DNA of 64,000 nt from Maniola hyperantus (GCF_902806685.2 NC_048542.1:5130533-5194532), one strand, 5' to 3'. Numbered from the stretch's first letter, positions 34,867 through 46,435 are shown. Notes: a model not told the origin generated them from the letters alone. A program made the numbers and translations.

Positions 34867-36149
34867 CAACCACTTATTCTGTGCCATGAAAAAATGTCTT
34901 CATTATTCTAAGAAATGTTCCTCATTACAATAAGTTATGTGCATGCTTTTGTATGTTTTGTTGATTCTACAAGAATGAGTTTCCTATGCTCTGTAAGTCT
35001 GTAGATTACAAGTGTTATAAATTTTAGCTGATTGCTGCAGGCTCATTCAAATATTCCGAACTGATTATTTGAAACGGGTACAAATATTATTCTTCCTACA
35101 TCAATATAATAAAGCACTGGGTCTTAATTGAAATTGCAGTCACATGTATTTTGCCCTTAACTCACTGTCCTGTACCTTAATGTTAATGATTATTATAATT
35201 TCGGTTCGGGACAGCATACAAATGCTTTTCATTAATAATCAGGAGGAAAATCCTGGATCCTTCAAGATCAGCAATGATGCAGTCGAACAGGTGGTCTTTA
35301 GGGCATTCGGTCCTTTCGTGAACGGATGTATTGATTAAAAATATTTCTATTCAGTTGAATAGAGCAAAGAATGTTAATTAATCAACGAATTATTTGGCGG
35401 ATATATTTGATCGTAAAACATTTACTAAAATTGCAGTAGAAAATAATTGCTATTATATGGTTCTTTTATCTCTCTCTCTCTCATTCATTGCTAAAGATCG
35501 TGGTACTTCCATGGTACGGTTTAATTGTTTATTGGTGTTGTTACTTGTTATATTATGTGACTATTTTATACCATAAGCAATTAACGCTTTGTAAGTTGCG
35601 TACTAAGTAATATAACATTTAGAAACTGCTTTCCAGTTCCCAGTAATAGTTACCTCAATTATTTCAACATGAGGAGACTATTTAAACATATTTTTTGGTT
35701 ATTTATTTAAAGTTTTTCTTTTTAAAGTCGGTCTGATACGGCATTTGGTCTTTTAAAAAATAAATATTGAAAGACCTGAATATTTTAAAGGTACACCTTT
35801 ATAATAAGCATAAATTGTGAACAGGCTGACTCATTATTAGCAAAAGCACGTCAATGTAGTACAGTCTGGACATTGTTTGAGTGTCGATGCAAATGCATAT
35901 TATAAATATTGAATTTTATTTGTTCACAATTTATGTAGGGGCGATGTGGCAGCGCGTGGCCATGACAAGAGACTATGACGTTTTGACTGTCTTTGTTGTT
36001 AATTTCGGCTTCCTTTGTATTTTCAATCACTGTACCGTTGCAAAGAAACTTTAACTAATGGTGTACTTAATACTTCTTAGCCCTGAGTGTAACTACTAAA
36101 TTAATGGTAACTTTCATACTTTAGTTTCCCTTAGTTTGCTTACAGGATT
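34867..36149. other. No gene recognised
   Basis: Short frames at 35144 and 35394 lack support. GCTAAAGATCGTGG at 35490 is shared with 2390 and 2973. Confidence 0.5.
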
Positions 36150-36286
36150 AACAAATCTGAGTAATCTTCTCAGTAACACGTCAGCGACGCGATTAGCTCT
36201 AGCTTTTTGGAGTTAGTAACAAATCTGAGAAATCTTCTCAGTAACGCGTAAGCGACGCGATTAGCTTTAGACTTTTTGGAGTTAGT
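36150..36286 (+). repeat. Tandem duplication, two units of 68-69 bp
   Basis: Unit 1 (36150-36217) and unit 2 (36218-36286) both start AACAAATCTGAG, contain ATCTTCTCAGTAAC and GCGACGCGATTAGCT, and end TTTTTGGAGTTAGT. Few mismatches, so fairly recent. No ORF. Confidence 0.85.
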
Positions 36287-36894
36287 CGAAGGTCAACTTC
36301 TCTAAGTTTCGCATGCTAAAAACTTGCAGAAATTGACGTCGATCATGACAATGTTATTAGCGACTTCTCCAAGAAAACTTGTTGTTGTTGCTTATTGTGT
36401 GGCTTTTAGTTGTGCCAACACATCACAATTCACTTCGCTAATATCGCGTAGCTTGGAGAAAACACAAAGGAGGTTGCTTGGTTTAATAAACTCGTCTACT
36501 AGCTGATACTGAAGAAAACTTGTCAGTAGACATTCGGCCTTAGAAAAGGTTTGACAGCTATAAGTAGCCTGTTACCTCTTGTAAATGTATTAGGGTAGAT
36601 ATTTGCACCTGTCAAGAAGCAGGTACACAAAAGGCTAACAGCCCGTCTCATTGCTAGCGAATGCACGTTGTACGAGTCTGTACGACAACGTAGGTAGTCT
36701 GTTCATTGTTTAGTTGTTAATACTATTAATATTTAATTGCACTGCACAAAGCGATCCAAATTGATTCATGCATTCTTTAGTTAGGGCATCGGATGTCGGG
36801 CACGTGGGGAAAATTTTAATTTTTTTCTAGTATTTTTGTCCTCCTTGTTTTCAATTTAAACACAAAATAGACTAACGAGTACATCAGTTTCAAT

Positions 36895-37107
36895 CATCAC
36901 CATCATCGTCAACCGATAGACTTCATTGCTGCACATAGGTCATGTGACATGTCACTTCCAAGTCTACACACCACGGTCTTGGGCCGCCTGAATCCAACGC
37001 AGCGGCGACTCGTTTGATGTTGTCTGTCAACCTGGTAGCAGTTCTGCTGCGCTTTTCGGTGCAAGGATGCCATTCTAGCACCTTGAGACCCCAACACCTA
37101 TGAGTTT
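36895..37107 (-). mobile_element. RTE-like retrotransposon 3' remnant
   Basis: CATCATCGTCAACCGATAGA, CACCACGGTCTTGGGCCGCC, GCGACTCGTTTGATGTTGTC and CCTTGAGACCCCAACACCTA, in the same order as at 14697. Frames broken. Confidence 0.6.
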
Positions 37108-37506
37108 AAAAAAAATATCTGAAATTAGTACCTACCTACTCCACCTGAGCCTGCACTCTGCAGATGTTATAGAAACTCTTCTAGCTAATCTAATTTTACA
37201 CAGGCTATAAGTTTAGTAATAAGAAAATGCAATACTGATAATTAGTTGAAGGCACGGGCTCATAATATTTTTTAATAAGTATTCATATAGGTAATAATAT
37301 ATCATAATAGGTAGATAGGTAGGTACACCAGTAAACTGACAATGGAGTTAGTAGGTAAGTAGGTACCAGCTTCTGTATAAACTGCAATATACATCCAAAA
37401 AGCTTATAAAACATAGCTACTCTTACATGCTCCATTTTAGGAGCTTACTAGCCTACCAGGCGCACGTTTACCCACTGCACCTTTCACTCAAATTGAGTAC
37501 CATTGT

Positions 37507-37777
37507 AACTTAATCGTCATCATGATCAACCCATCGAATGAGAAGGACCACGCTGGCCACAGGCCATGTGCGGATTGGTACACACATTTGAGAACGTTAT
37601 GGAGAACTCTCGCGGCATGCAGGTTTCCTCACTATGTTTTCCTTCACCGTTAAAACAAAGATATTTAATTATTTAAAACGCACATAACTCCGAAAAGTTA
37701 GAGGTGCGTGCCCGGGATCGAACCCCTGACTTCCGATTAAAAGGCGGACGTCCTAACTACTAGGCTATCACAGCTTA
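37507..37777 (-). mobile_element. tRNA-derived SINE, SINE-G
   Basis: On the minus strand it starts AGCTGTGATAGCCTAGTAG and TTAGGACGTCCGCC (A-box-like), has GGGGTTCGATCCCGGGCACG (B-box GGTTCGATCC) and then the tRNA-unrelated body ending with GGTTGATCATGATGACGAT. Box A and box B in tRNA order point to an RNA polymerase III SINE. Five further copies or fragments lie in the window. Confidence 0.8.
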
Positions 37778-37854
37778 TTGTATACTTGTTGATTGCATGT
37801 TAATCGTTGAATTTGACATATAGGTAACTTGACGTAATAGTGATAATTAATTAC

Positions 37855-37935
37855 CTAAACTAAAACACCGTAAACTTAAAACTAAAGCTATACGAGGAGT
37901 CCAAATGCGCTCAACCGCTTCAGAACACGAAGTTA
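37855..37935 (+). repeat. Repeat I, copy 1
   Basis: AAACTTAAAACTAAAGCTAT, ACGAGGAGTCCAAATGCGCT and CAACCGCTTCAGAA match 56240-56295 (AACTTAAAACCAAAGTTACG, AGGGTTCCAAACGCGCCAGG). Confidence 0.45.
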
Positions 37936-38055
37936 TAGCTAAGCAAAGTCGGTATCGAAAATATTCTCTTAGTTGAAGCCACGGGCTAAATATAAAGTGC
38001 ATATATTCATATTGTCCGGTGGACAGGTAAACTGACAATTACAGCCTCTGTATCG

Positions 38056-38138
38056 GACGCCGCCTCTCCGCTTTGTGCTCGCCGGCCGCCGCTGGCCAAT
38101 GACGACCGCGCGGCCTGGCCAATGGCCAACGCGCACGG
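38056..38138. promoter_or_regulatory. CpG-rich patch with two TGGCCAATG motifs
   Basis: An isolated GC-rich stretch (GCCGGCCGCCGC, GACCGCGCGGCC) in AT-rich DNA. TGGCCAATG occurs at 38093-38101 and 38116-38124, 23 bases apart, each containing CCAAT. It could be a promoter or regulatory element, or a fragment of a GC-rich transposon; no copy was seen elsewhere in the window. Confidence 0.25.
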
Positions 38139-41100
38139 AATTAACTGTACAGTGTTGATAGGGCAATAACAGGTGAATTTTTTGTTTTCACCGACCACAT
38201 TTCAATCTTCTAGTGTCCAAAATACGAATGGTCATAGGAGCATTTCAAAACTGAGTTGATGTGAAATGTCTAGCAATATGTAGTGTAATGTGTCAATTTG
38301 TTGACCACCTTTATTGTACATATTTTGTTATGCTTTTAGCCCGGTTTCGGCCCGGCCCGGCAATTGTGCAAATGATAATTTGTCATGAAAGTTTCAAAGA
38401 ATCTAATTAATGCAGGAATTCTCTCCTGAAGCGTATAAAGTAAAACATATAAAAATATGTAGATAGCGTACCTGCATAATCTCAATTTCTTGCTTGTGTG
38501 CTTTCTTGGCCATGTTTCACCAGAGCTAGAAAACTGCACCTTAATAAATTTCACCTAAAAGATTATCATATTTTATTTTAATAGCTTTATAATTTTCATA
38601 GCGCTATTTCAGTGGTTGAAGAGAGGAGGAGAAGTATTATTGTTCTCTCTGGCGTTTATATAACATTTAATAAAATTAACCGCATGAATTGCTCATCTAG
38701 AAACCTACTCTGTGAAAACATGCTATTTCACCGTTTCTTTAAAACTTTTTTCGAGTCCATAATATTATATTCACATACCTAATTATCATAATCCATTTTG
38801 TGATTATAATATTGTATTGTTAAGATAGTTTCTGAATATTTTATTTATTTTACAATTTCTAACGTCTTTCTAATCTACCTTCATGTGCCCTTCAATTTCA
38901 GAGAGACTGTATTCGCATGGTATTCGCGGAGTAATAGAGCATGTAGAGATTACACAGAGATTAATAAAACCTACTTTGGTCGAGAAATTTATGTACATAT
39001 CTGATACATTTTAAATGTATTCTACTATGAATCAAATCGACCGTTTTCCCAAGCCATAAATCTCTTGAATTCTCGATATTTAATCGTTATCGATATTACT
39101 ATAACTTGACTCTATGATATCCTGGGTCAACTCTTAACCCGAAAAGGCTTATAAGGAACCGCAATCAACTTAAACTGGTTCTAGTTTAATAATTGAAGTT
39201 AAGTAATTATTAGATATTTTGAATCAAAACAAAAGACAAAAACACAAAATTTATTGCAGACGCTAAAACGAATTGAATTTCAAATGAGGAATAGCCGCAG
39301 AGAGATAGCATCACGTTTTGTCGTCGCATGTCGTTATCGATACCGACTGTCGCGTTCCCGACCCTAATCGCGACGAAGATCGATAAATCGACTAAAAGTG
39401 TGGCCAACATTGAAATAAAGAAATTGAGGGAGTATTCCGAAAATTGTGATTTAACCAAAAAATCTAAATCCTTCAAAATATTTGAATTTTCGATTATACT
39501 TAGTTGATAATAATGTCTGTACGTTTTGTCTTTGTCTTTGTGGTTGTCCAGGATACCTGAAAGAGTGGTTGTATAAAAAGTCAAATTATCTTATAAAATT
39601 ATAATATTATTACGACGGTTAGGTATATTTTCATTTTAATAATGAGCAGGTAGGATTCTTGTAAATATACCTGATATAGGTACCTACCTACTGAAGGCAA
39701 GAAAATTACGCGACTTTAAAAAATAAACCATATTTCATTATGTTCATTTTAAATTAACTTTTCGTCTTTGTTGTACCTACTTACCTACCTATGTATATAC
39801 CTACTTAAAATATTTGGGTGGTATTTATCTTGCAAAGATAGGTACTTTTTATGATACTTACCTGAGTATAAAAACAAATTATTAATTATATTCATGACGA
39901 GCAGCCAGTTTTTGTTAGCCATCACGTGATTATATTATATCTACCTATGTATTCAGAAAATTTTGTACATCGCCACAATATAATATGTACATTTAGGTAC
40001 ATAACTATACCTACCAACTTGTTTATTTTATGTACATACCTATATGAGATAGAGATTTACAGAAAATCATATTTAAAGAATTTAATTATACAGACATGGT
40101 TCATAATATTAGCATAGGAATAAACTCGATTTCCTGCTACGTCACCTGGTCGACCATTTTGAATTGCAAATGAATTCGGATTTTGAATTTTCGAACGCCT
40201 CTTGTGCAGGCGTTCGCCGAGTATGAGCGAGTCGAATATTTTATAAATCGCTTCAAGAAAATGTAATTAATTTTTTACATAACTATTTACTTAACTACCA
40301 GTACAACTGTATTTACATAACCGAACTTTTTTGGGGCCTTAGGTAAGTTTTAATTTTCATGACTAATTTGAATTAAAAATTAGCTAATTAGCTAAATAGC
40401 TAATTAGATAAATACCTACAAAGAGGAAGATAATATTAGGTATATCTAGAGGCATAAACTGACTGTCTGATATACCTACCTACCTACCGAGCGGATAAAT
40501 CAATGTGCCTAATTATGGGAGGACCGCTCGGTTTAAGAACTCTATATTGTAGATCCTACTAAGGATTTATTTAATGCGATGCTGAGGACCTAAATAAGTT
40601 GTACTATAAATAATTATATGGTTAAATATTTAATTCCATATCTACACACGGAACACTAAAAGCACCGTTGAACGTGTGGGAGGTTCGTGAATGGTTCGTT
40701 TAATGAAACATAATATTACATATTTATTTCTACTTCGGAGAACTCGATCCGCTATGTATATTTACACGGCGAACGTACGAGTATGATGACATATGTACCT
40801 ATATGACTAGCTGATCCATCCCGGCTTCGCTTGAGTGTAATTTGGTGAGGGGGTAGAATTTTCAAAAACCCTGAAAAACGTATTTCTGTATTTTTATCCC
40901 ACATTCAACTCCAATTTTACTCTTTTAGTATAGTACTAGTTTTAGTATAGGTAATATAAAATTTTCAAAACGTGAAACACGTTTCCTCATTTTCAGCAAA
41001 AAACCCAAATAATAATTTTAAGGGATACTTGAAAAATAACGGACTTTTCATCAAAAACTTAGGTATATTACGTATGTAAAGCTAGATCTGATTTTGAAAA

Positions 41101-41207
41101 TTAAAATACCTATACTAGAAATAAAAGTGATTTTTCTTTTGGATTTTCAAATTATAGTATAGTAAGTAAGTATCCAAAATTAACATAGTATATGTTATGT
41201 AAAAGCA
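38139..41207. other. Repeat-poor intronic stretch
   Basis: Three kb with no recognised transposon. A 124-codon minus-strand frame (39210-39584) has a hydrophobic stretch and no family match; in AT-rich DNA of this length such a frame can arise by chance. TAGCTAATTAGCTAAATAGC near 40381 is low-complexity. Confidence 0.45.
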
Positions 41208-41301
41208 TCATCGGCAATCGGCCCTCTGATCACTTTTAACGTGTCGGTGACGTTTTTACCCATCCCTAAATCGCTCAACGCGCCTAAAGAAGTTTTACTT
41301 A

Positions 41302-41711
41302 ACATCATAATCATCATGATCAACCCATGACCGGCTCATTAAACAGCACGGGTCTTCTCTCAGAATGAGAAGGGTCATAGTCTACCACGCTGGCCACGTG
41401 CGGATGGGCAGACTTCACACACCTTTGAGAACATTATGGAGAACTCTCAGACATGCAGGTTTCCTCACGATGTTTTCCATCACCGTTAAAACAAGTGATT
41501 ATCTTTGGAGACTGCTTTGGTTTAAGTGTTTTTATATAATATATACTATCTATATTTCTCATTGTAACTGTTTGTTTTTACAAAATAAATTAAATTAAAT
41601 TAAATATTCAATTACTTAAAACGTACATAACTCCGAGAAGTTAGAGGTGTATGACCGGGATCGAACCCCCGACCTCCGATTAGGAGGCGGACCACTAGGC
41701 TATCACAGCTT
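41302..41711 (-). mobile_element. SINE-G, interrupted by an AT-rich insertion
   Basis: Tail-to-head order on the plus strand: TCATGATCAACCCATGACCG, TTTGAGAACATTATGGAGAA, GATGTTTTCCATCACCGTTA, then about 105 bp of AT-rich foreign sequence (about 41492-41608), then CAATTACTTAAAACGTACAT and the B-box complement GGGATCGAACCCCCGACC. The flank at 41208-41301 is shared with the copy at 55176. Confidence 0.8.
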
Positions 41712-41875
41712 ACTTCAACAATGAAATTGAGTTTTAATACTGGTCTTATTAGTGCCCACTTATTTACGGATCCTCATATAAAAATAGTCATTTTATCCTA
41801 GACAAAGACTGGCTACCTATTCATTCATGTATTGATACTGTCTAGTGTCTACAACACTAGTTCCTGTCGCCCTAC

Positions 41876-41960
41876 ACAAAGGGCCGCCGTTCACGATGCG
41901 CCGTGCGTCCGACACGCGTCACACGTCATGCCACTCACGATGTACGAGTATGAATGGCCA
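41876..41960. other. CpG-rich patch
   Basis: GGGCCGCCGTTCACGATGCG, CGTCCGACACGCGTCACACG and TCACGATGTACGAG form a GC-rich block just before the tandem duplication at 41967. CACGATG occurs twice (TTCACGATGCG, CTCACGATGTA). No ORF. Confidence 0.3.
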
Positions 41961-41966
41961 GGCCAG

Positions 41967-42096
41967 CCGGCGGTAATTAATTTTGAAACGTTCCAATTTT
42001 AAATTTAAGACGCAATTTGGTCAAAATAGCCGGCCAGTGGTAATGAATTTGTAAAACGTTCCAATTTTAAATTTAAGACGCAATTTGGTCAATATT
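41967..42096 (+). repeat. Tandem duplication, two units of about 65 bp
   Basis: Both units begin GCCGGC and share AAAACGTTCC-type sequence and the identical block CCAATTTTAAATTTAAGACG plus CAATTTGGTCAA. They follow a CpG-rich patch. Confidence 0.85.
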
Positions 42097-42339
42097 TTGT
42101 AGCAAAAGGCTAGAAAATCTTCTGAAGCCGGTTTCTGCAATTTGTTGATCATTTATATCACTAAGGAAAAAGGTTATAGAGAATTATTTGGCTACTTATA
42201 AGATGGTTTCAGATAGCGTAAGCAACCTCGCGAAGAAATTTGCATTTTCCTGTTGCCTCCTTGTTGTCAACACGAGACTGCCTCGCAAATGCACCGAGGC
42301 ACTTTAAATAAGCGGCAAATACACGGTTGCCTCAGACTA

Positions 42340-42585
42340 CAGTTCACGACAGTTAGGGAACTGGATAACAAAACGTCGAGGCTTCGTCGTCACTGGCAAG
42401 CGTCAAATGTTCCTACATTTGATGCTAAGTAGCCGTGAATAACCTATTTTTCTTTTATTGGTGATGAATGGTGACGTGAAATAAAAGAAATTAGGTGATT
42501 TGTCATATCGTCGATTCAGGAATCAGGATCAAACCGAAAGTTTCATCACTCTAGTTCACTCTGCTCAGGCCGAGTGAAGCTGTTG
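42340..42585 (+). repeat. Repeat RX, copy 2
   Basis: GACTACAGTTCACGACAGTT, ACAAAACGTCGAGGCTTCGT, GCAAGCGTCAAATGTTCC, AGGATCAAACCGAAAGTTTC and CTAGTTCACTCTGC match copy 1 with small insertions between blocks. The preceding 42210-42340 (CAACCTCGCGAAG, TTGCCTCC, GCCTCGCAAATG) may belong to the same element. Confidence 0.65.
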
Positions 42586-43127
42586 ACACGGTCTGTTCAC
42601 CCCTTTTTACGCCTAATTGGAGAAGGATTTATGCTATTAACAATACCATTTCGTTTAATTAAACTTTGCACATAAACTTAAAGAACTTTGTGTTACTCTG
42701 TTTTTTTCAGTCCCGTAGCAAAAAGCTCTGCGTTCAACAATTTTCAATGAAAAAGCTTTTTCTTTTTTTATTGGCAAAAAAACGAAGAGCAAAAGTAGTC
42801 ACAATTTAAGACCGATAAAGCGTAATTAATGAGTGAATTCTCACTATTACTTCTATTTAAGAGGCGCTCCATTCTGAGGCTTCCGCGTGCTGCATACTAA
42901 ATGCATCATTAAACTCCTTGATATCCTTGCGCTAGGGCAATATTTATTTATATTTTTTCACGTTTGATATATTACTGCCGTTAGAAAATATCGCCCTCTA
43001 TATGGAGATGCTTAAAATAAGCAGGTATACCTTTTCTCTGTCGTCTAATAGTTAAAGGTAAATTGCAATGAGCAGTGCGATAAACTATGGCCAGATTTTC
43101 TCATTCTGAGAGAACACCCCGTCCTCA

Positions 43128-43192
43128 GTAGTTAGCCGGCAACTTAAAGTTTAAGTTTAGGTGTGGCACGCGCTGGCTCTCTCTCTAAAAGT
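43128..43192. mobile_element. Single end of the AGAGCCAGCGCGTG MITE
   Basis: GGTGTGGCACGCGCTGGCTC followed by TCTCTCTCT matches the right end of the element at 49305-49560. The other end is not visible nearby. Confidence 0.45.
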
Positions 43193-43465
43193 TTCAATAG
43201 CTTTCGATCGGTTTTTTGCTGCTCCTGTAAATTTTTATTTCGTGAAATTATTCCGTTTCATTCGCCAGCTCTTACTAAAGATTTGAAATAAGGTTCCAAA
43301 AGAATTTTTAGATTTGCTATACACAAAAAACATAAAAACACACTTATTAAGTCGAGGCTGTAATATAAATTCATGACAAAGTTGCGTGGAGTTTGTTATA
43401 CGTAGCGTAGAAGTAACCGGCTGAGCTTTCAGTTGCCCATAAGATGGAGTAGTTGTAGGTTTTAT

Positions 43466-43797
43466 TACATAGATACTACATGATGCTTGCGACTTCGTCT
43501 GCGTGGATTTAGGTTTTTTTAAATCCCGTATGAACTCTTTGGTTTTTCGGGTTAAAAAGTTGCCTATACCAATTTCCGGGACGCAAGCTATCTCTTTACC
43601 CATATTTTTACAACTCGTTTAAAGGGATGGGTCTTTAAGAATCCCCTGGGACCTCATTTATTTTTCGGGATAAAAGTAGCATGTATATCCGTTCCCGGGA
43701 TGTAAGCTAACTCTGTGCCAAATATCATCAAAATCGGCGTGAAAAGCTAGCAGACAGACAGACACACTTTCACATTTATAACATTAGTATGAAATTG
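43466..43797 (-). mobile_element. Helitron-like element, Hel-A, full length with duplicated module
   Basis: On the minus strand it begins TTTCATACTAATGTTATAAA, has the GTCTGTCTGTCTGC tract and two 3' modules (each with TCCCGGGAACG or CCCGGAAATTG and an AAATCCC-type segment), and ends CGCAGACGAAGTCGCAAGCA. Long frames here run out of the element into flank and are not genes. Confidence 0.65.
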
Positions 43798-43912
43798 TAA
43801 CTTTGTATGATTTGAAAACTGCTGAGTTTTTTACTGGCTCTTCTCAGTAGAAGCTTCATTCCGAACCGGTGGTAGAGTCAGAGACGTAGCATAAGAGACA
43901 CTAGTTGTAGAA

Positions 43913-44128
43913 ATGAATATTTTTTTATTTGAAAATGTGCGTCTTCCACAGAGTTTTCATACAGTTTTTGATGCTAAATACCGTGATACGCGTCGAATTT
44001 CAGGCCGTATGGAATTGATTGATATAGTCGCTATGCGTTATCATAATGCGCTGTATAATTTGCGTCAATTATACCGTTTACCCACCATTACCGCCAATAG
44101 ATCAAATTTGATTTACGTTCGCTTATAA
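43913..44128 (+). other. Unrecognised 71-codon ORF of unusual composition
   Basis: ATG 43913 to TAA 44126-44128. Residues 11-71 are rich in Arg, Tyr and Leu with CGT/CGC arginine codons (DTRRISGRMELIDIVAMRY), unlike random AT-rich frames nearby. No family recognised. It might be a relic of a gene or of an integrated element; no neighbour supports either. Confidence 0.2.
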
Positions 44129-45189
44129 TGGAACGAGAGCCTATTAGCTTAGTACTGAATAATGAATGATATTTGCATTAGTTTGCTCTTGTAATAATGT
44201 GTTAAACAATTGATACAACAACGTGGAATGCTTTGCGGCTCTCTTTAATAAGTATTCGTAGGTACCTAACCTAATAGGTAACAGTTTAGACATCCTTACC
44301 TAAATAGTATCACCTAAGTAGATTTTTTCTTTGATTGTTAATTCAGTTGTACAACACAAAACCTGAAGAAATCTAAATTGAGAGAATTACAAAAAGAGAA
44401 ATCTGAGAAAAAAATTAACAAAATATGTTGCCAGTAAAAATCCTTACCGAACTGATTAAAAGAACGTAGTCATTTATTACACACACACACACATGTTTTT
44501 TTTAACACATTATTGATACAAAATATTTTTACTTTAGGAGATCGGATGAGTAGGCACATATTATCATATATTTTAAGTCGCAATTTTTGAACTACATTCT
44601 TACTATGAGTATGACAGAGGGTTCATATGAATGAAAAAATGGTTTGAAATCAAAACACTTATTCATACGTGATTTCACCTTCTCACGGCCATATTTTAAT
44701 ATCAGGCGTATGTTTATATCGGTAACATATAACATTGACGGTAACACGATATTGTTTAGACTAATTTCAGATGAATGGATGTAATGAGAGTTGTACCGGA
44801 TTCGTAAGTTTGAATGAATTGCCGATCTGTTTTTTTAAATTTATGAGATAGAGTTGTGCCTTATCATAAACAATTTGTGATTTGGATTCGCGAATTGTGA
44901 CGGCAATGTGACAATAGCAACGTCTCAAGAAAATAAGTTGAAAAATAAAATTATGAACTTTTATACAAACTTTAATGGCGAATTTCACCCTCTTTCATAG
45001 CCCCTTGGAGGAAAAGCACTCCGAATCTACTCAGCCTGTCCTACCTACCCCTAGTATGTTCGTAAAGTCCTGAATGAAGTGAGGTGAAGCTGTAAGGGTG
45101 ACGCGCGACGGAGCGTTCCATTCAGAAAAAAATCACTAAATGCTGAATTCAAACTTATATAGTTAAAGTTTTCATTCCCTAGGACTTAC
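44129..45189. other. No gene recognised
   Basis: AT-rich with an (AC)n run near 44481-44492. The minus-strand frame at 44767-44988 has no supporting features. Confidence 0.5.
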
Positions 45190-45255
45190 CGAGTGAAAAT
45201 ACTACAAATTAATTGCCTACTTAGGTAGACAATTAATTTGAAGTATTTTCACTCG
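45190..45255. mobile_element. 66-bp foldback element
   Basis: CGAGTGAAAATACT and AGTATTTTCACTCG are perfect inverted ends. The arms continue with few mismatches to a central palindrome (CTACTTAGGTAG), so almost the whole unit is hairpin. It could be a minimal MITE or a local inverted duplication. Confidence 0.6.
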
Positions 45256-45634
45256 TTATAAAACCGCAACAATACTAAGACTGAATCTAAGGCTGTTTAG
45301 TTGCAAAATTCTGAGTTTTTGCGAAGTGCATGTTCTGCAAAGCAAAGGGGTATTAAATAATAAATAATTAATCAGAGAGGTCCTTTTTCCAAATGGTTTT
45401 TGGAACTTTAAATCAATTCAAGTAACAACTAACAGAACTTAAGTTATGTGCAAGGATGGAGTTTTAAAATATTTCGTACGCGAAGTTAAATATTAAAAAA
45501 AGAAAGAATTTCATCGTCGAATCGTCAAAACGTGCCACAAGAAAGCCTTGTGAGAAAAGTAAAACGGATGCCTTAGTAGGGTTACCATAATATCAGTTTG
45601 TAACCTACACGCAAAATATCAAGTTTCTAGACTA

Positions 45635-45862
45635 AGTTTGAGCTGTATGTTGATATATCAGTTTGTACTTGTCTCCTTTTGTCCTTCCAACAGTTTGAGC
45701 TGTATGTTGGAATATCAGTTTGTAAGTATCTCCTTTTGTCCCTCCAAAAGTTTGAGCTGTATGTTGATATATCAGTTTGTAAGTGTCTCCTTTTGTCCTT
45801 CCCATAGTTTAAGCTGTATGTTGAGATATCAGTTTGTAAGTGTCTTCTTTTGTCCTTCCAAC
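45635..45862. repeat. 57-bp tandem array, four copies
   Basis: Four units start at 45635, 45692, 45749 and 45806, each exactly 57 bp and beginning AGTTTGAGCTGTATGTTG (AGTTTAAG in the last), with few differences. The unit matches the subterminal part of Hel-B (GTTTGAGCTGTGCGTTGATA followed by the CTTTTCC end), and the 30 bp upstream also resemble Hel-B, so it arose by tandem amplification inside such an element. Because 57 is a multiple of three, repetitive ORFs occur on both strands; they are by-products, not genes. Confidence 0.9.
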
Positions 45863-46435
45863 ACGTTGCGTTGAGTAAGTGTTGCAAGTTTGCCTAAGCC
45901 ATTATTCTCCGAAACGTAAGTATTTACCGGAAGCATCTAAGCTGAACTAACATGAAGATACAAAGCTAGTTAAAAAATAAGCTAATTATATTTCTCAATA
46001 TTTCTTTAAGTTAATTATTACAACCAATTCTTAAATTATAAAAAAATGAAATTGAGAAACGAATGCCAAAGTAAAGTAAAAGGTATACACAGGTACAATC
46101 ATACTTTTTTGGGCCAGGAGTTTTGCCATTAAGAAATTGATAATTTCTTGGAACTAATTATTGACAAAGTTAAGAGTAACAAGTTGCATTGCCCGATCGG
46201 ACCCGACCGTATAAATAAATGTTTTTTTAAATTAAAATAACTTAGCCCAAGGTATGCCTTGGTGACCCTATTGGGCGACGTTTTATGCCGCAAATGACCG
46301 ACCGCTCCGTGTTAAATTAACGTGCAATATTTTGCTCAAAAACGGCAGAAGGCGTCAGGTTTCTCACCAACCAACGGGGACATACGGGTCGAAAGTCGCA
46401 AGAATTTGTTGGCAAACAAATCAGTACCAGTACCC

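Noticed and set aside
37690..37776. tRNA gene on the minus strand
   Set aside because: It is the tRNA-like head of SINE-G, found in several copies with the same non-tRNA body.
39210..39584. 124-codon minus-strand ORF
   Set aside because: A frame of this length is within chance expectation for AT-rich DNA of this size; no domain, splice context or neighbour supports it.
43235..43603. 122-codon minus-strand ORF
   Set aside because: Starts inside a Helitron-like element and reads out into flank; a shadow frame.
45635..45862. CRISPR array
   Set aside because: Units are directly adjacent without spacers, in an animal genome.
45627..45887. Repetitive protein on either strand (KDKRRHLQTDISTYS-type or CPS-type repeats)
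   Set aside because: By-product of a 57-bp tandem array whose unit is a multiple of three.
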